Positions 7,645 to 15,674 of a DNA stretch of 64,000 nt are shown here, piece by piece (positions within the stretch are counted from its first letter, which is position 1; each line of letters begins with the position of its first letter). Position numbers and translations under genes: made by a program. The notes below the pieces were generated by a model. It did not search any database and was not told the origin of the DNA. It saw nothing but the letters and a program-made list of their open reading frames with translations. Source of the stretch: CAYNVS01 sp964400725 (GTDB taxonomy: Bacteria; Myxococcota_A; SURF-8; CAYNVS01); NCBI GenBank assembly GCA_964400725.1, contig CAYNVS010000011.1, positions 33,808-97,807 of the forward strand. The letters run 5' to 3'.

Positions 7645-10200
7645 TTATTGTTTAATCACGTTGAACGTGTGCTGAGGATTGCCGCCGAACATCGGCCACG
7701 CGGCGACGTTGTCGTAACCGAAGCTGCTTGACGCTATCGCCCGCAGATACCCGTCCTGCGTGGTAAAGTAAATGAACCCGTTGGTTCCCATCGTCAGCGG
7801 AGCCTTTATTTCTTTTTCAAAGGTAATTTTCCACAGCGTCGTATTCGTTTCGCGCTTAATTGCGTAAAAAATGCTGGAGCCGTTAGCGATTCTGTCCGCC
7901 AGATAAACTATTCCATTTTTTCCTATAACGGGCGTTGAGTCAATGCGGTGCTCTTTAAGCAGCGTATAAACGAAGGCGGCAGTCTCGTTGAACGTATTGT
8001 CGCTTTTAACCGCGAATTGCATAAGCGAACCTTGCCAAAGGCCGTATTGGTCTTTCGCCTGCGCGATGAAAATGTGGTTCCTGCTTCTATCTACAAGACC
8101 CGAATACCCGGAAAGAGTTTTGTCGGTAATGCTCAACGTGGAATACGCCGAGCTGAGATCGAGCGGCAGCATGGAATAAAAATTGCTTCCGCCCACGCTA
8201 ATTGTATCGTTTACCGGGTCGGGGACGGGCGAGAGAACCGCCGCGCCTATGGGGTATGACTTTTGGATTTCTCCGGAATCGACGTCAAGACGGGCGATTT
8301 GATTGCCGAGCGTTACGAATACGTACTGGCTAAGCGTGTAATCCCAGAAAAGAGGCGAAGTAGCTCCGGATACGTCCGCAATCGACTTAGTCCACGCGAC
8401 GCTCATCGCCGCGTACGTGTCGGTTAATTTCTCAGGAAAGAAGTTTATTCGTATGCAGGCGGTTTGAACCGGAGAAGTCGCGCTCGTTCCGCAGACGTAA
8501 AGCGGAACGCCGACGCCGTTGGTTTCGTGCTGAAACACTCGGCCAAGCGCTATTCCGTGGTCGAATTTAAGTCCGGTCAACCCGGCGGTTTGCGCGGCGT
8601 TGAAATATTGGCATCTGTCCAAGTTTACCCGAAGGTCGTGAACCATCACGAACCCCGCTTGGTCTATCGCCAAGGCGTACGACGCTCCGCTTATGGGAGT
8701 GATGACGCTTACCGGCGCGGTAATGGGCGCTCCGCCGGAACCCAACTGACAGTTGGACGGAGAGCCGCTGGTCATACACTCGAAGAGAGTGTCTCCGTCG
8801 TCCGCCTTTACGCCGAAGAAAGTATTGCGAATGGCCGCCGCAACGTAAGCTCCGTCGGGCGAAATCGCGGGAGAGCTTGTAACCGCGTAAGGCGAGCAGC
8901 CGAACTCTTTGCGCGGCTGGAAATTAAAGACTTCGCGTTTTATCGTAAAAGAGCCGTTGTAGGAGCTCGGATTGCCGAAACGGTCGGAGACTGTCATAAT
9001 AATATCGACGGTGTAGGGATAATCGCGGTTTTTAATAAATTCGTCCCAGTCGATAAGCAGCTCGTAGTCTGTCGTATTTACGATTTGCTGAGAGAAAAAC
9101 GGCGTAGTTTCTCCTTTGAAGTTCATTTTAATTTGGCTTCCGGCGCTGAAGCCCGATTTATCGGTTGCTTTAATTTTAACTTGCTGGTTGCCAAGAAGTT
9201 CTTTCAAACCGGCCGGAAGCTCCACGAAGTCGGCGCCGTTGTAATAGTAGAGGTTTATAAGCGGCGGCGTCGGGTCGATGATGAACGTAAGCATTCTAAT
9301 GGTAGTTTCGTGTCCGGCTTTGTCGGTTGCTTTTACGATTAACGTGTGGTTGCCCGGCGAAACGTAAGTAAGCGTCATCGGTATGACGTGCTGTATAAGC
9401 TCGATGCCGGCAAGCTCCGATTCGCCAAGTTCGAGCTCAACGGTAAGGTCTATTTGAACTACAAGAGATTTGAGGTGATCTTTGGCTTTGACGGCTATCG
9501 ACATTTCGTCGCCGTAGTAAAAGGTTGCGTTCGATTTGGGTTCTAGTATTTCTACTTCCGGCTGAGTGAGGTCGAGATAAACTGTAATGGACGCGGTTGC
9601 GACTTCGTCGTCGCCTCGTTTCGCCATGACCGAAATAACGTATTCCCCTTCGGGGATGTTTTCGGTGTTCCAGACTTTATCGTAAGCGGAAGACGGCGAG
9701 GTTTCCTTGAAAGCAACCTTGCCGTTAATCGAAATAACGACTTCGTTGGGCAGCGGTTCGCTGACGACTTTAACCTTAATATGAACGTCTCCGGCCGTTA
9801 TAAATTCGCCGTCCGCGGGCGAAATGACGCTTACTTGAAAAGTCTGACTGTATTCGCGCTCCGTATCCGGTTCTTTCTCTTCTTGATCCGAGTCTTCAAT
9901 CGGCAGCTCGTCGCCGTCTTCCGGTTCGTCGTCGGCGTTCGTTTCTATATCATCGGAAGGTTCTTCAACGTCGGCGGGAAGCTCAAGCTCGTCGCCGTCA
10001 GGCCGGGGCGAATCGACGCAGACGTTCGACTTGCAATATTTATACGTCGGGCAGTCGGCGTTGACGACGCACTTTTGCAGGTTGTCGTCTTTGTTGTCCG
10101 ACGAAACGCCGCATCCGGCAAGCGCGGACGCAAACGCAAATAAGAGCGCCGCCGCGAAAAAATAACGCGTCCTAATTTTTGTCGATAAGCATCCGGGCAC
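7645..10200 (-). CDS. Lipoprotein with Ig-like repeats and C-terminal PQQ-like propeller
   Basis: The GTG start at 10200 follows CGGAGAGTAACC. The signal peptide ends in the lipobox SALAGC. Next are a small Cys-rich segment (CVVNADCPTYKYCKSNVCV), an acidic linker (about residues 65-120), three or more tandem Ig/cadherin-like units (openings such as VSVISPADGEFI and PEVEILEPKSNATF) to about residue 420, and a C-terminal half with PQQ/WD-like strands (YALAIDQAGFVMVHD, GTNGFIYFTTQDGYLRAI) ending GGNPQHTF. Probably a surface lipoprotein that binds a ligand or polymer. The exact role is unknown. A sigma70-like promoter lies at 10249-10277. Confidence 0.82.
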   Translation of the reverse strand: MPGCLSTKIRTRYFFAAALLFAFASALAGCGVSSDNKDDNLQKCVVNADCPTYKYCKSNVCVDSPRPDGDELELPADVEEPSDDIETNADDEPEDGDELPIEDSDQEEKEPDTEREYSQTFQVSVISPADGEFITAGDVHIKVKVVSEPLPNEVVISINGKVAFKETSPSSAYDKVWNTENIPEGEYVISVMAKRGDDEVATASITVYLDLTQPEVEILEPKSNATFYYGDEMSIAVKAKDHLKSLVVQIDLTVELELGESELAGIELIQHVIPMTLTYVSPGNHTLIVKATDKAGHETTIRMLTFIIDPTPPLINLYYYNGADFVELPAGLKELLGNQQVKIKATDKSGFSAGSQIKMNFKGETTPFFSQQIVNTTDYELLIDWDEFIKNRDYPYTVDIIMTVSDRFGNPSSYNGSFTIKREVFNFQPRKEFGCSPYAVTSSPAISPDGAYVAAAIRNTFFGVKADDGDTLFECMTSGSPSNCQLGSGGAPITAPVSVITPISGASYALAIDQAGFVMVHDLRVNLDRCQYFNAAQTAGLTGLKFDHGIALGRVFQHETNGVGVPLYVCGTSATSPVQTACIRINFFPEKLTDTYAAMSVAWTKSIADVSGATSPLFWDYTLSQYVFVTLGNQIARLDVDSGEIQKSYPIGAAVLSPVPDPVNDTISVGGSNFYSMLPLDLSSAYSTLSITDKTLSGYSGLVDRSRNHIFIAQAKDQYGLWQGSLMQFAVKSDNTFNETAAFVYTLLKEHRIDSTPVIGKNGIVYLADRIANGSSIFYAIKRETNTTLWKITFEKEIKAPLTMGTNGFIYFTTQDGYLRAIASSSFGYDNVAAWPMFGGNPQHTFNVIKQ

Positions 10201-10248
10201 GGTTACTCTCCGTTTTTCTCAGGTTTGTAGAACCGCTTAAATATCAAA

Positions 10249-10277
10249 ATAATATACATCTATAAAGTATAACACAA
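10249..10277 (-). promoter_or_regulatory. Sigma70-like promoter for the 7645-10200 lipoprotein
   Basis: On the minus strand TTGTGT (10272-10277) is 17 bases from TATTAT (10249-10254). The start codon at 10200 is about 40 bases below the likely transcription start. Confidence 0.5.
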
Positions 10278-10310
10278 TGAGACCCTCTTACAAAATAGAA
10301 ATTTGACCAT

Positions 10311-10348
10311 AAATTTTTTAAAAAGACAATTTTTACTTCTTGTCTTTT
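10311..10348 (-). terminator. Terminator overlapping the end of the PEP-utilising enzyme gene
   Basis: AAAAGACAA (10340-10348, minus sense) pairs with TTGTCTTTT (10321-10329) around a ten-base loop. The upstream arm includes the last codons of the gene and the TAA lies in the loop. The T tract is short and broken by A residues, so efficiency is uncertain. Confidence 0.4.
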
Positions 10349-12942
10349 ATCACCACAAGACCTTTTCCGCCGTCAATCATAAGCTCGTCGCCTGTGGAAA
10401 CGCGCGACAAGATTCCCGCCGCGCCGACGACCGCCGGAACTCCGTACTCGCGGGCGATTATCGCCCCGTGAGAAAGCTGCCCGCCGACTTCTGTAACCAT
10501 TCCCGCCGCTTGCGGTATTACCGACGACCAAGACGGGTCGAGGGCGTAAGAAACCAGTATTTCCTGCGGTTTGAGTTCGATAAAATCCTCGTAAGTATTG
10601 GCGACGCGGGCCTTTCCTTTGGCGAGGCCGGGGCTTGCCGGCAGCCCTTTCAGCGATTCGCCGGGCTCTACGCCGCCGATAAGCGTTTCGTAATCCTCGC
10701 CGTTAAAGAGGTAGCTCGGCATGGAGCGGCCTTGATTGAGATAAAAGCGCTCTCTTCTGCCGCGCGCTTTGCGCAGCAGCTTGTCGGCCTCTTCAGCCCC
10801 TTCCCAAAGCTCTTCGCCGAACAGCTCTTCGCGCGTAAGGAAGAAAACTAAATCGCTTTCGTTTTCTTCGATGACTCCTCGTTCGCGCAGCGCTTCGGCT
10901 GCGGATAAAATTAGTTTGCGTATTGCGAAAAGAAAAAAGTCGGCGTGGAACCTGACGTTCTCGCGTATCGGCAAAAATCGTCTGGCGACTTTTACGACCG
11001 TCTTCAACGTCGGGCGCTTCATCGGCGAAAAAAGATTGAGGTAGCGTATCGGCAAAGCCTTTTCTATCTCTGCGGCCACTTCCTCGTCGCTTGCGGACGG
11101 AGCCGGCACGCGCGTCGGCTGACTGGCCAGCTTGCAAATAAGGCCGAAAGGTATTTCGAGATTTTCTCCCCAGCGCTGATACAAAATGTCGCGGTCGGGC
11201 GTGCGGTGTCCGTGCTCCTTAATTAAGTAATGAAACTCCTGCATGAAGCGTTTGCCGGACTGACTTTTAAGCAGAAGCTCCCTCGCTTTGCTCCAAGGCA
11301 GACGCTTCTCAAGTATTTCCGCTCCGCAGTCGAGCTGCGAAAGGCGCACGGCGAGTCTGTTGAGTCTTTTAGCAGTCTCGAAATTTTTGTCCGACGGCAG
11401 GTTAGACAGCGCAAGGTGAGTCAGCCGCTCCTTGTCCTTAGGGTCGCACCACGCTTCAATCATTTTGGCGCAAAGAGGGACGAACAAGAAGGCGTAGGTT
11501 ACTCCCCAAACCGAAATGAACAGGTATTCGTCAAGAAGTTTGCACAGCTCGTCCAGCGAGGTTTCGTAATCTTTCGGGGACGCGCTTATTGGCGGCTTGT
11601 ATTTCTCGATTGCGGGCGACTTTTCATCTATGAACTTGTAGAAATTATCGGCGGCGCTGCCGTACCAAAAAGGCGCGCCTTTCTTTTTAAAGTTTGCCAG
11701 AGCTTTAGGGAAGTTAAGCGGCAGAACAAGGCCGGAGCTGCGTTTAATTCTCGCGCGGAAGTCGGATGGAAACATTTTTAAAATGTCGCCGGTCAACGCC
11801 CATTCGGGGAAGAAGAGAATTATCGGCTCAAGCGCGTTCTGGTTGACGTAGATGTGGTTGTAAATCAATTTTAGGTAAGGCGCTTTGGCGACGTACTTGT
11901 CGCCTATGAGCGATATGGGCTTGCGCAGCATGTTATTCTCTATCGCGCGGCCTATGATTGAAAACATAAGCGGAGTTACGGTTCCCGACCAGAATTCTTC
12001 CCCCAGCACCCTCGACCATACAACGTCGTCGGCGGGAGGGGAGTCTTCGTCTCGTCCGGTCGTAACCGGTCTGCCTTGCAGAGCGTAAAAGTCGGTTCCG
12101 TCGTAAGCCCACTCAAAGTCGCCGAGCTCCTTGAACTTCAAAAAAAGCCGCGCCGCGCCTTTTATTATAGCTTTGCGCGATTCGTCGTCCATCTTCGGTT
12201 CGCCTTCAGGCGAAAAGTATTCAAGTATCTTTTCATCTTTTGCCCGCGCCGTAATCCGGTGCGGATTTGCGCGTCCGCTTACAAGAGTTTCGCCCAGCGA
12301 AGACACCGCTTCGATTAGAATAAGTCCGTCCTTATCCGTTCCGCCCGGAAAGACGACGCCCGCCCACTTCGGCGCAATCTGCGTCTGCACCAGCACGCCG
12401 CCCGAAACGTCCAGCGAAAGGCGTTTGCGCGCGGCTTTATAAGCGACGACCTCTTTGCTGAAAACCGACAGCCAGCATTTTTTCACCGCGTCGAACAGCG
12501 CGCTTTCTCCCTCTACGTTAAGCGCGGTGGTCATTTGCCCGGCGAAGCTGCTCCCTTCCTCGTCCTCGGCGAGAAACGACGACCTTACGGCCAGCGGCTT
12601 AGGCGCGGCTCCGTAAGATTTACCGATGAGTTCGTAGTACGACTCTGCGATTTGCTTCTTTATTTCAGGCGAAAACCGCGATCTGGCGAAAAGCCGGGCG
12701 GCTTCCCTCTCGACTCCCGCAGGGTCTATTTCGCCTTTGCCCGCCGCGTTCAGCGTGCGCGCGAGTTTGTCGTTTATTTTATTCTGCCGCAAAAAAGTCT
12801 CAAACGCCAGCGACGTAACGACGAAACCCGGCGGAGTTTTGAAGCCCTGTTTGGCAATTTCGGCAAGCGTGCACGCTTTGCTGCCCGCCTGCTTTATGTT
12901 CGAGCGCTTTATTTCCTCGAATTTTATAGTGTAAACCGGCAT
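10333..12942 (-). CDS. PEP-utilising phosphotransferase, rifampicin-phosphotransferase / PEP-synthase-like
   Basis: 869 residues in three parts: an N-terminal PPDK-type ATP-grasp domain (GSKACTLAEIAKQGFKTPPG, PLAVRSSFLAEDEEGSSFAG, FEWAYDGTDFYALQGRPVTT; about 1-310), a long helical middle region without a clear match (about 320-750), and a C-terminal swivelling phosphohistidine domain (TEVGGQLSHGAIIAREYGVP). The catalytic His counts to residue 825. Length and order match rifampicin phosphotransferases, in which the His domain carries phosphate from the ATP site to a substrate held by the middle domain. The natural substrate cannot be told; PEP synthase-like or other dikinase chemistry remains possible. 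Confidence 0.8.
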   Translation of the reverse strand: MPVYTIKFEEIKRSNIKQAGSKACTLAEIAKQGFKTPPGFVVTSLAFETFLRQNKINDKLARTLNAAGKGEIDPAGVEREAARLFARSRFSPEIKKQIAESYYELIGKSYGAAPKPLAVRSSFLAEDEEGSSFAGQMTTALNVEGESALFDAVKKCWLSVFSKEVVAYKAARKRLSLDVSGGVLVQTQIAPKWAGVVFPGGTDKDGLILIEAVSSLGETLVSGRANPHRITARAKDEKILEYFSPEGEPKMDDESRKAIIKGAARLFLKFKELGDFEWAYDGTDFYALQGRPVTTGRDEDSPPADDVVWSRVLGEEFWSGTVTPLMFSIIGRAIENNMLRKPISLIGDKYVAKAPYLKLIYNHIYVNQNALEPIILFFPEWALTGDILKMFPSDFRARIKRSSGLVLPLNFPKALANFKKKGAPFWYGSAADNFYKFIDEKSPAIEKYKPPISASPKDYETSLDELCKLLDEYLFISVWGVTYAFLFVPLCAKMIEAWCDPKDKERLTHLALSNLPSDKNFETAKRLNRLAVRLSQLDCGAEILEKRLPWSKARELLLKSQSGKRFMQEFHYLIKEHGHRTPDRDILYQRWGENLEIPFGLICKLASQPTRVPAPSASDEEVAAEIEKALPIRYLNLFSPMKRPTLKTVVKVARRFLPIRENVRFHADFFLFAIRKLILSAAEALRERGVIEENESDLVFFLTREELFGEELWEGAEEADKLLRKARGRRERFYLNQGRSMPSYLFNGEDYETLIGGVEPGESLKGLPASPGLAKGKARVANTYEDFIELKPQEILVSYALDPSWSSVIPQAAGMVTEVGGQLSHGAIIAREYGVPAVVGAAGILSRVSTGDELMIDGGKGLVVIKDKK

Positions 12943-12984
12943 TGTCGAACACCAAATCGTTTAAAGGTTGTCTCGTTAACGTTT

Positions 12985-13024
12985 AATTAAGCGCATTTTA
13001 CAACAATTCGCTTAATTTTAACAA
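12985..13024 (-). promoter_or_regulatory. Promoter overlapped by a nine-base inverted repeat
   Basis: On the minus strand TTGTTA (13019-13024) is 18 bases from TAAAAT (12995-13000), upstream of the PEP-utilising enzyme. A perfect inverted repeat, AATTAAGCG (12985-12993) and CGCTTAATT (13009-13017), covers the spacer and brackets the -10, which suits a repressor operator. Confidence 0.4.
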
Positions 13025-13058
13025 CTATAACGGCGCCGAATGCGAATGCTAAAGGCGG

Positions 13059-13095
13059 AAAATAAAAAGACGCCCGGACGGGCGCCTTTTATTTT
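13059..13095 (-). terminator. Terminator after the Cys-rich lipoprotein
   Basis: A GC-rich stem (GGCGCCCG with CGGGCGTC, one mismatch) is flanked by AAAATAAAA and a T-rich tail, so it can act in both orientations. It lies 15 bases past the stop of the gene ending at 13110. Confidence 0.8.
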
Positions 13096-13109
13096 CTCGT
13101 TGCGGCAGG

Positions 13110-15032
13110 TTAAGGCATGCAGCACTTTTGGCCTCTGCCGCAGTCCAGCTGCGGGCCTGTCGTCGGCAGTTGGTTCGGACATGGATTGCGGTTGCTTTGG
13201 CACGCGCCGTTGTTTTCCGCGCACGTTCCGGTCGCGTTTGGGACGCAGCAATTTCCCTGCGCGCAATAGTATTCGGAGTTTTGTGTATAGCCCGCGCTGC
13301 ACGTATTGCGGCAGTTTGCGCCTTCGACCGAAGAGCAGTCCGGCAGGCCGCCCGCGCACGCTCCGACCGTTGCGTCGCACGTCGAACCGGGGCTTGAGAC
13401 GGAGTCGCGGTTGTTGCACCGGCCGAGCATACAGCGCGGAGCTACGTTATGGCAGACGCCGTTCGGGTCGTCGTAACAGCTTGGCGAGCCGCAGTCTGAA
13501 TCTTCCTCGCACTCAGGCTGAACTTCTACGCAGGTTCCGCTTGAGTCGTCGCACGCGTATGAGCCTTGGAACTGGCGGTCTTCGGAGCCGCACGCGCCGT
13601 TATCGCATAAGGGGTTATGCTGAACGCATCCCATCGGAATCATTCCTTCGCACGTCGGAGTTCCGCAATCGGCGTCCGATTGACACGCCTTTGCGGGCAT
13701 GCAGCATACTGCCGCCGTCCCGCCCGGACAACCGTTCGCCGGAGCTTGATTGTATTCCGCCGCGCATCCGCCCGAAGGGCCTCCGGCGACGTTGCAGTAT
13801 CCGCCCGCGGTTACGCAGGCGTTGCGCAGGCAGCAGAAAGGGGTTCCGGCGTTAAGCTGGTTGCAGCCTAAGGGCAGACCGTTGATAAGATAGCCCGGCA
13901 TGCACGCGGTAGAATCGCTGCAAACGCCTCCGCCGTTGGCCTCGCACGCCGCCTGCGGCGTATAGCATTTGCCTGTAGCCGCGTTGCATACCATTGCGTC
14001 GTTTACTTGGCTGCTTTGCGAGCAGGAGCCGCTAGACGCCTCGCACGACGAGGTAAATTGAGTGCAGCGCTGCATTCCGCCCTGCGAATTCTGGCAGTAA
14101 TCCGCCGGACAGTCCGAGTCGGACGCGCATTGTCCGGGTTTGGCGCAGTCCGCTTCGCAGCGGCAGAAATTCTCGCCTATGCCGCATACGCCGTCGCCGC
14201 ATTTGCCGCAGACGAAAGAACCGTCCAGCGGGGTCGCGCACTCGCCGCCGTTGGTTATAGAGGAATTTGGCGTTTCGCTTAGCCCGTCGCAGCAATAATC
14301 GTTGTTGGTCTGCTGGTCGATTCTGTTGCCGACCCTGCCTTCCATTACGCAGTTGGTTCCCGCCGGAAGGCAGCATAACGAGCCGCCCGCCGCCGCGTCG
14401 CAGCCGTTAGGCTGAGCCTCGCTCGGCGCGTAACCGGCTCCGCAAGGGGCGCCCGGTTTTACGCACTTTCCGCCTAAAGAGGCGCAGTTTTCAAGCGGAA
14501 TATCATCGGCTTCTTTATCCGCTTCAGGCATAACTTCCGTGTCGCTTATTTCAAAACCATCGAAATCGTCCGCGTCGCCGTCCGGCGAGTCGGGAACGCA
14601 CTCTCCTTTGAAGCAGACGCCTTTCGCGTTGTTGGACAGCGGGCATTCCTTTCCGTTCGCTTCCGGGTCGTCCCCGGCGTTACAATGCCAGCATTGCGGG
14701 TAATCGACGGGATCGCAATACCATTTTTCGCACGCGGTCAAGTTTGCAGGAGCGTTAGGCATGGGCGTTTCGGCGCATTCTTGTTCCCAATTCTCCATGT
14801 TGGAATCAGGCTCGGCGTCAAGCGATTCCGCCAAATCGGCCGTTTCGTCGTCGGTCTCGAAGTTAGGCAGGCATACTCCCGTTGAGATATTGCACTTGAA
14901 GCCTTCTTTGCATTCGGCGTCCGTTTTGCATTGTCCGGCGGACTGCGAACTGCCGGAAGTCGAACATCCGCCCGCGAGCGCGGCGGCGAGGAATATCGAC
15001 GCCGCAAAAACAAACTTTAAAACGTTAAGCAT
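13110..15032 (-). CDS. Very Cys-rich acidic-linker lipoprotein
   Basis: The start follows GGAGAAAAAG. The signal peptide ends with lipobox ALAGGC. Of the 640 residues, most after residue 30 belong to short disulfide-knot units of the type C-x3-ADC-x5-C-x6-GxC (for example CKTDAECKEGFKCNISTGVC, CASDSDCPADYC, CQSDADCGTPTC, CEEDSDCGSPSC). An acidic stretch (DGDADDFDGFEISDTE) lies near residue 155. Such modules are common in secreted proteins of delta-proteobacteria. Probably surface exposed and stabilised by disulfides. No enzymatic domain is visible and the function is unknown. Confidence 0.8.
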   Translation of the reverse strand: MLNVLKFVFAASIFLAAALAGGCSTSGSSQSAGQCKTDAECKEGFKCNISTGVCLPNFETDDETADLAESLDAEPDSNMENWEQECAETPMPNAPANLTACEKWYCDPVDYPQCWHCNAGDDPEANGKECPLSNNAKGVCFKGECVPDSPDGDADDFDGFEISDTEVMPEADKEADDIPLENCASLGGKCVKPGAPCGAGYAPSEAQPNGCDAAAGGSLCCLPAGTNCVMEGRVGNRIDQQTNNDYCCDGLSETPNSSITNGGECATPLDGSFVCGKCGDGVCGIGENFCRCEADCAKPGQCASDSDCPADYCQNSQGGMQRCTQFTSSCEASSGSCSQSSQVNDAMVCNAATGKCYTPQAACEANGGGVCSDSTACMPGYLINGLPLGCNQLNAGTPFCCLRNACVTAGGYCNVAGGPSGGCAAEYNQAPANGCPGGTAAVCCMPAKACQSDADCGTPTCEGMIPMGCVQHNPLCDNGACGSEDRQFQGSYACDDSSGTCVEVQPECEEDSDCGSPSCYDDPNGVCHNVAPRCMLGRCNNRDSVSSPGSTCDATVGACAGGLPDCSSVEGANCRNTCSAGYTQNSEYYCAQGNCCVPNATGTCAENNGACQSNRNPCPNQLPTTGPQLDCGRGQKCCMP

Positions 15033-15082
15033 CTTTTTCTCCGTTTGTTTGTAGTTGTTCTCCCTTTACTGCTAATTACATA

Positions 15083-15110
15083 ATCATAGGCGAACGGCGG
15101 CGTTTTTCAA
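15083..15110 (-). promoter_or_regulatory. Sigma70-like promoter for the 13110-15032 lipoprotein
   Basis: On the minus strand TTGAAA (15105-15110) is 16 bases from TATGAT (15083-15088). The start codon at 15032 lies about 45 bases below the likely transcription start. Confidence 0.5.
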
Positions 15111-15216
15111 TATTAAAAAATGCCTGTAAACCTAAATGGCAACGCTTAACGACCTCTCGCCTAACGCTAATAATCCGCGGCTCGCGCGGACGCGGCGGGG
15201 CTTTAGCTCCGTCTGT

Positions 15217-15240
15217 CTTTCTTTAGGCGCGCAAAGAAAG
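15217..15240. repeat. Eight-base inverted repeat
   Basis: CTTTCTTT (15217-15224) and AAAGAAAG (15233-15240) enclose the eight bases AGGCGCGC. It lies downstream of the GIY-YIG gene and next to a terminator-like hairpin. It could be part of a dispersed intergenic repeat or a backup terminator. Confidence 0.5.
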
Positions 15241-15245
15241 CGGAA

Positions 15246-15276
15246 GAAAAAGTCGGGCGAGGGACGCGTCCTCCCG
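15246..15276 (-). terminator. Likely terminator of the kinase-rho-GIY-YIG operon
   Basis: On the minus strand CGGG pairs with CCCG around the perfect palindrome GGACGCGTCC, followed by ACTTTTTC. It begins about 20 bases after the stop of the GIY-YIG gene. Confidence 0.5.
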
Positions 15277-15296
15277 CTGAAGCGTTATGAAAGGTT

Positions 15297-15674
15297 TTAA
15301 CGATTGTTTTTAGGAATAAAGCGGGCGCATGCTTGGCCGTTCTTTATAAAAAACGACGGCTTGGCGTATTTGGCCGAAAAAATCAATTCCAGCTTGCGAG
15401 CTCTGTCAAACGTCTTGATTTCGTATTCGCGTTTTAAAGCCGCCGAGCGCGACGGAAGTTTTTCCGCGTAGGCGAGAGTCAAAGGTCTGCGGGAAGAAAC
15501 GTATTTGGCGCCCTTCCCCGATGAATGCGCCTCGAAGCGCATAAGCAAATCTTTTGCGCAGCCTGTATATAGCGTATCGTCCGCGCACCGCAAAATATAA
15601 ACGAACCACGGAGCCGCGGCGTTGTCGTCCGATTTAATTTCCTCTTCGGCGCCGCGCTCGTTTCCTTTTTTCAT
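15297..15674 (-). CDS. GIY-YIG superfamily endonuclease-like protein (YhbQ type)
   Basis: Residues about 25-105 form a compact GIY-YIG domain: WFVYILRCADDTLYTGCAKD holds the two conserved strands (here VYI and LYTG), followed by the Arg/Glu-bearing helices (LMRFEAHSSGKGAKYVSSRR, RSAALKREYEIKTF). Bacterial members of this small family are single-domain nucleases linked to DNA repair or damage tolerance, with poorly defined substrates. A charged 20-residue N-terminal extension precedes the domain. The ATG overlaps the TGA of rho as ATGA, so its translation is coupled to rho. Confidence 0.85.
   Translation of the reverse strand: MKKGNERGAEEEIKSDDNAAAPWFVYILRCADDTLYTGCAKDLLMRFEAHSSGKGAKYVSSRRPLTLAYAEKLPSRSAALKREYEIKTFDRARKLELIFSAKYAKPSFFIKNGQACARFIPKNNR

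Noticed and set aside
8464..9342. 292-codon open frame on the plus strand
   Set aside because: Shadow of the 7645-10200 lipoprotein, with Arg/Val/Gly-rich composition and no recognisable fold.
13040..13855. 271-codon open frame on the plus strand
   Set aside because: Arg/Ser-rich antisense of the Cys-rich lipoprotein and its terminator; no start signal or domain.
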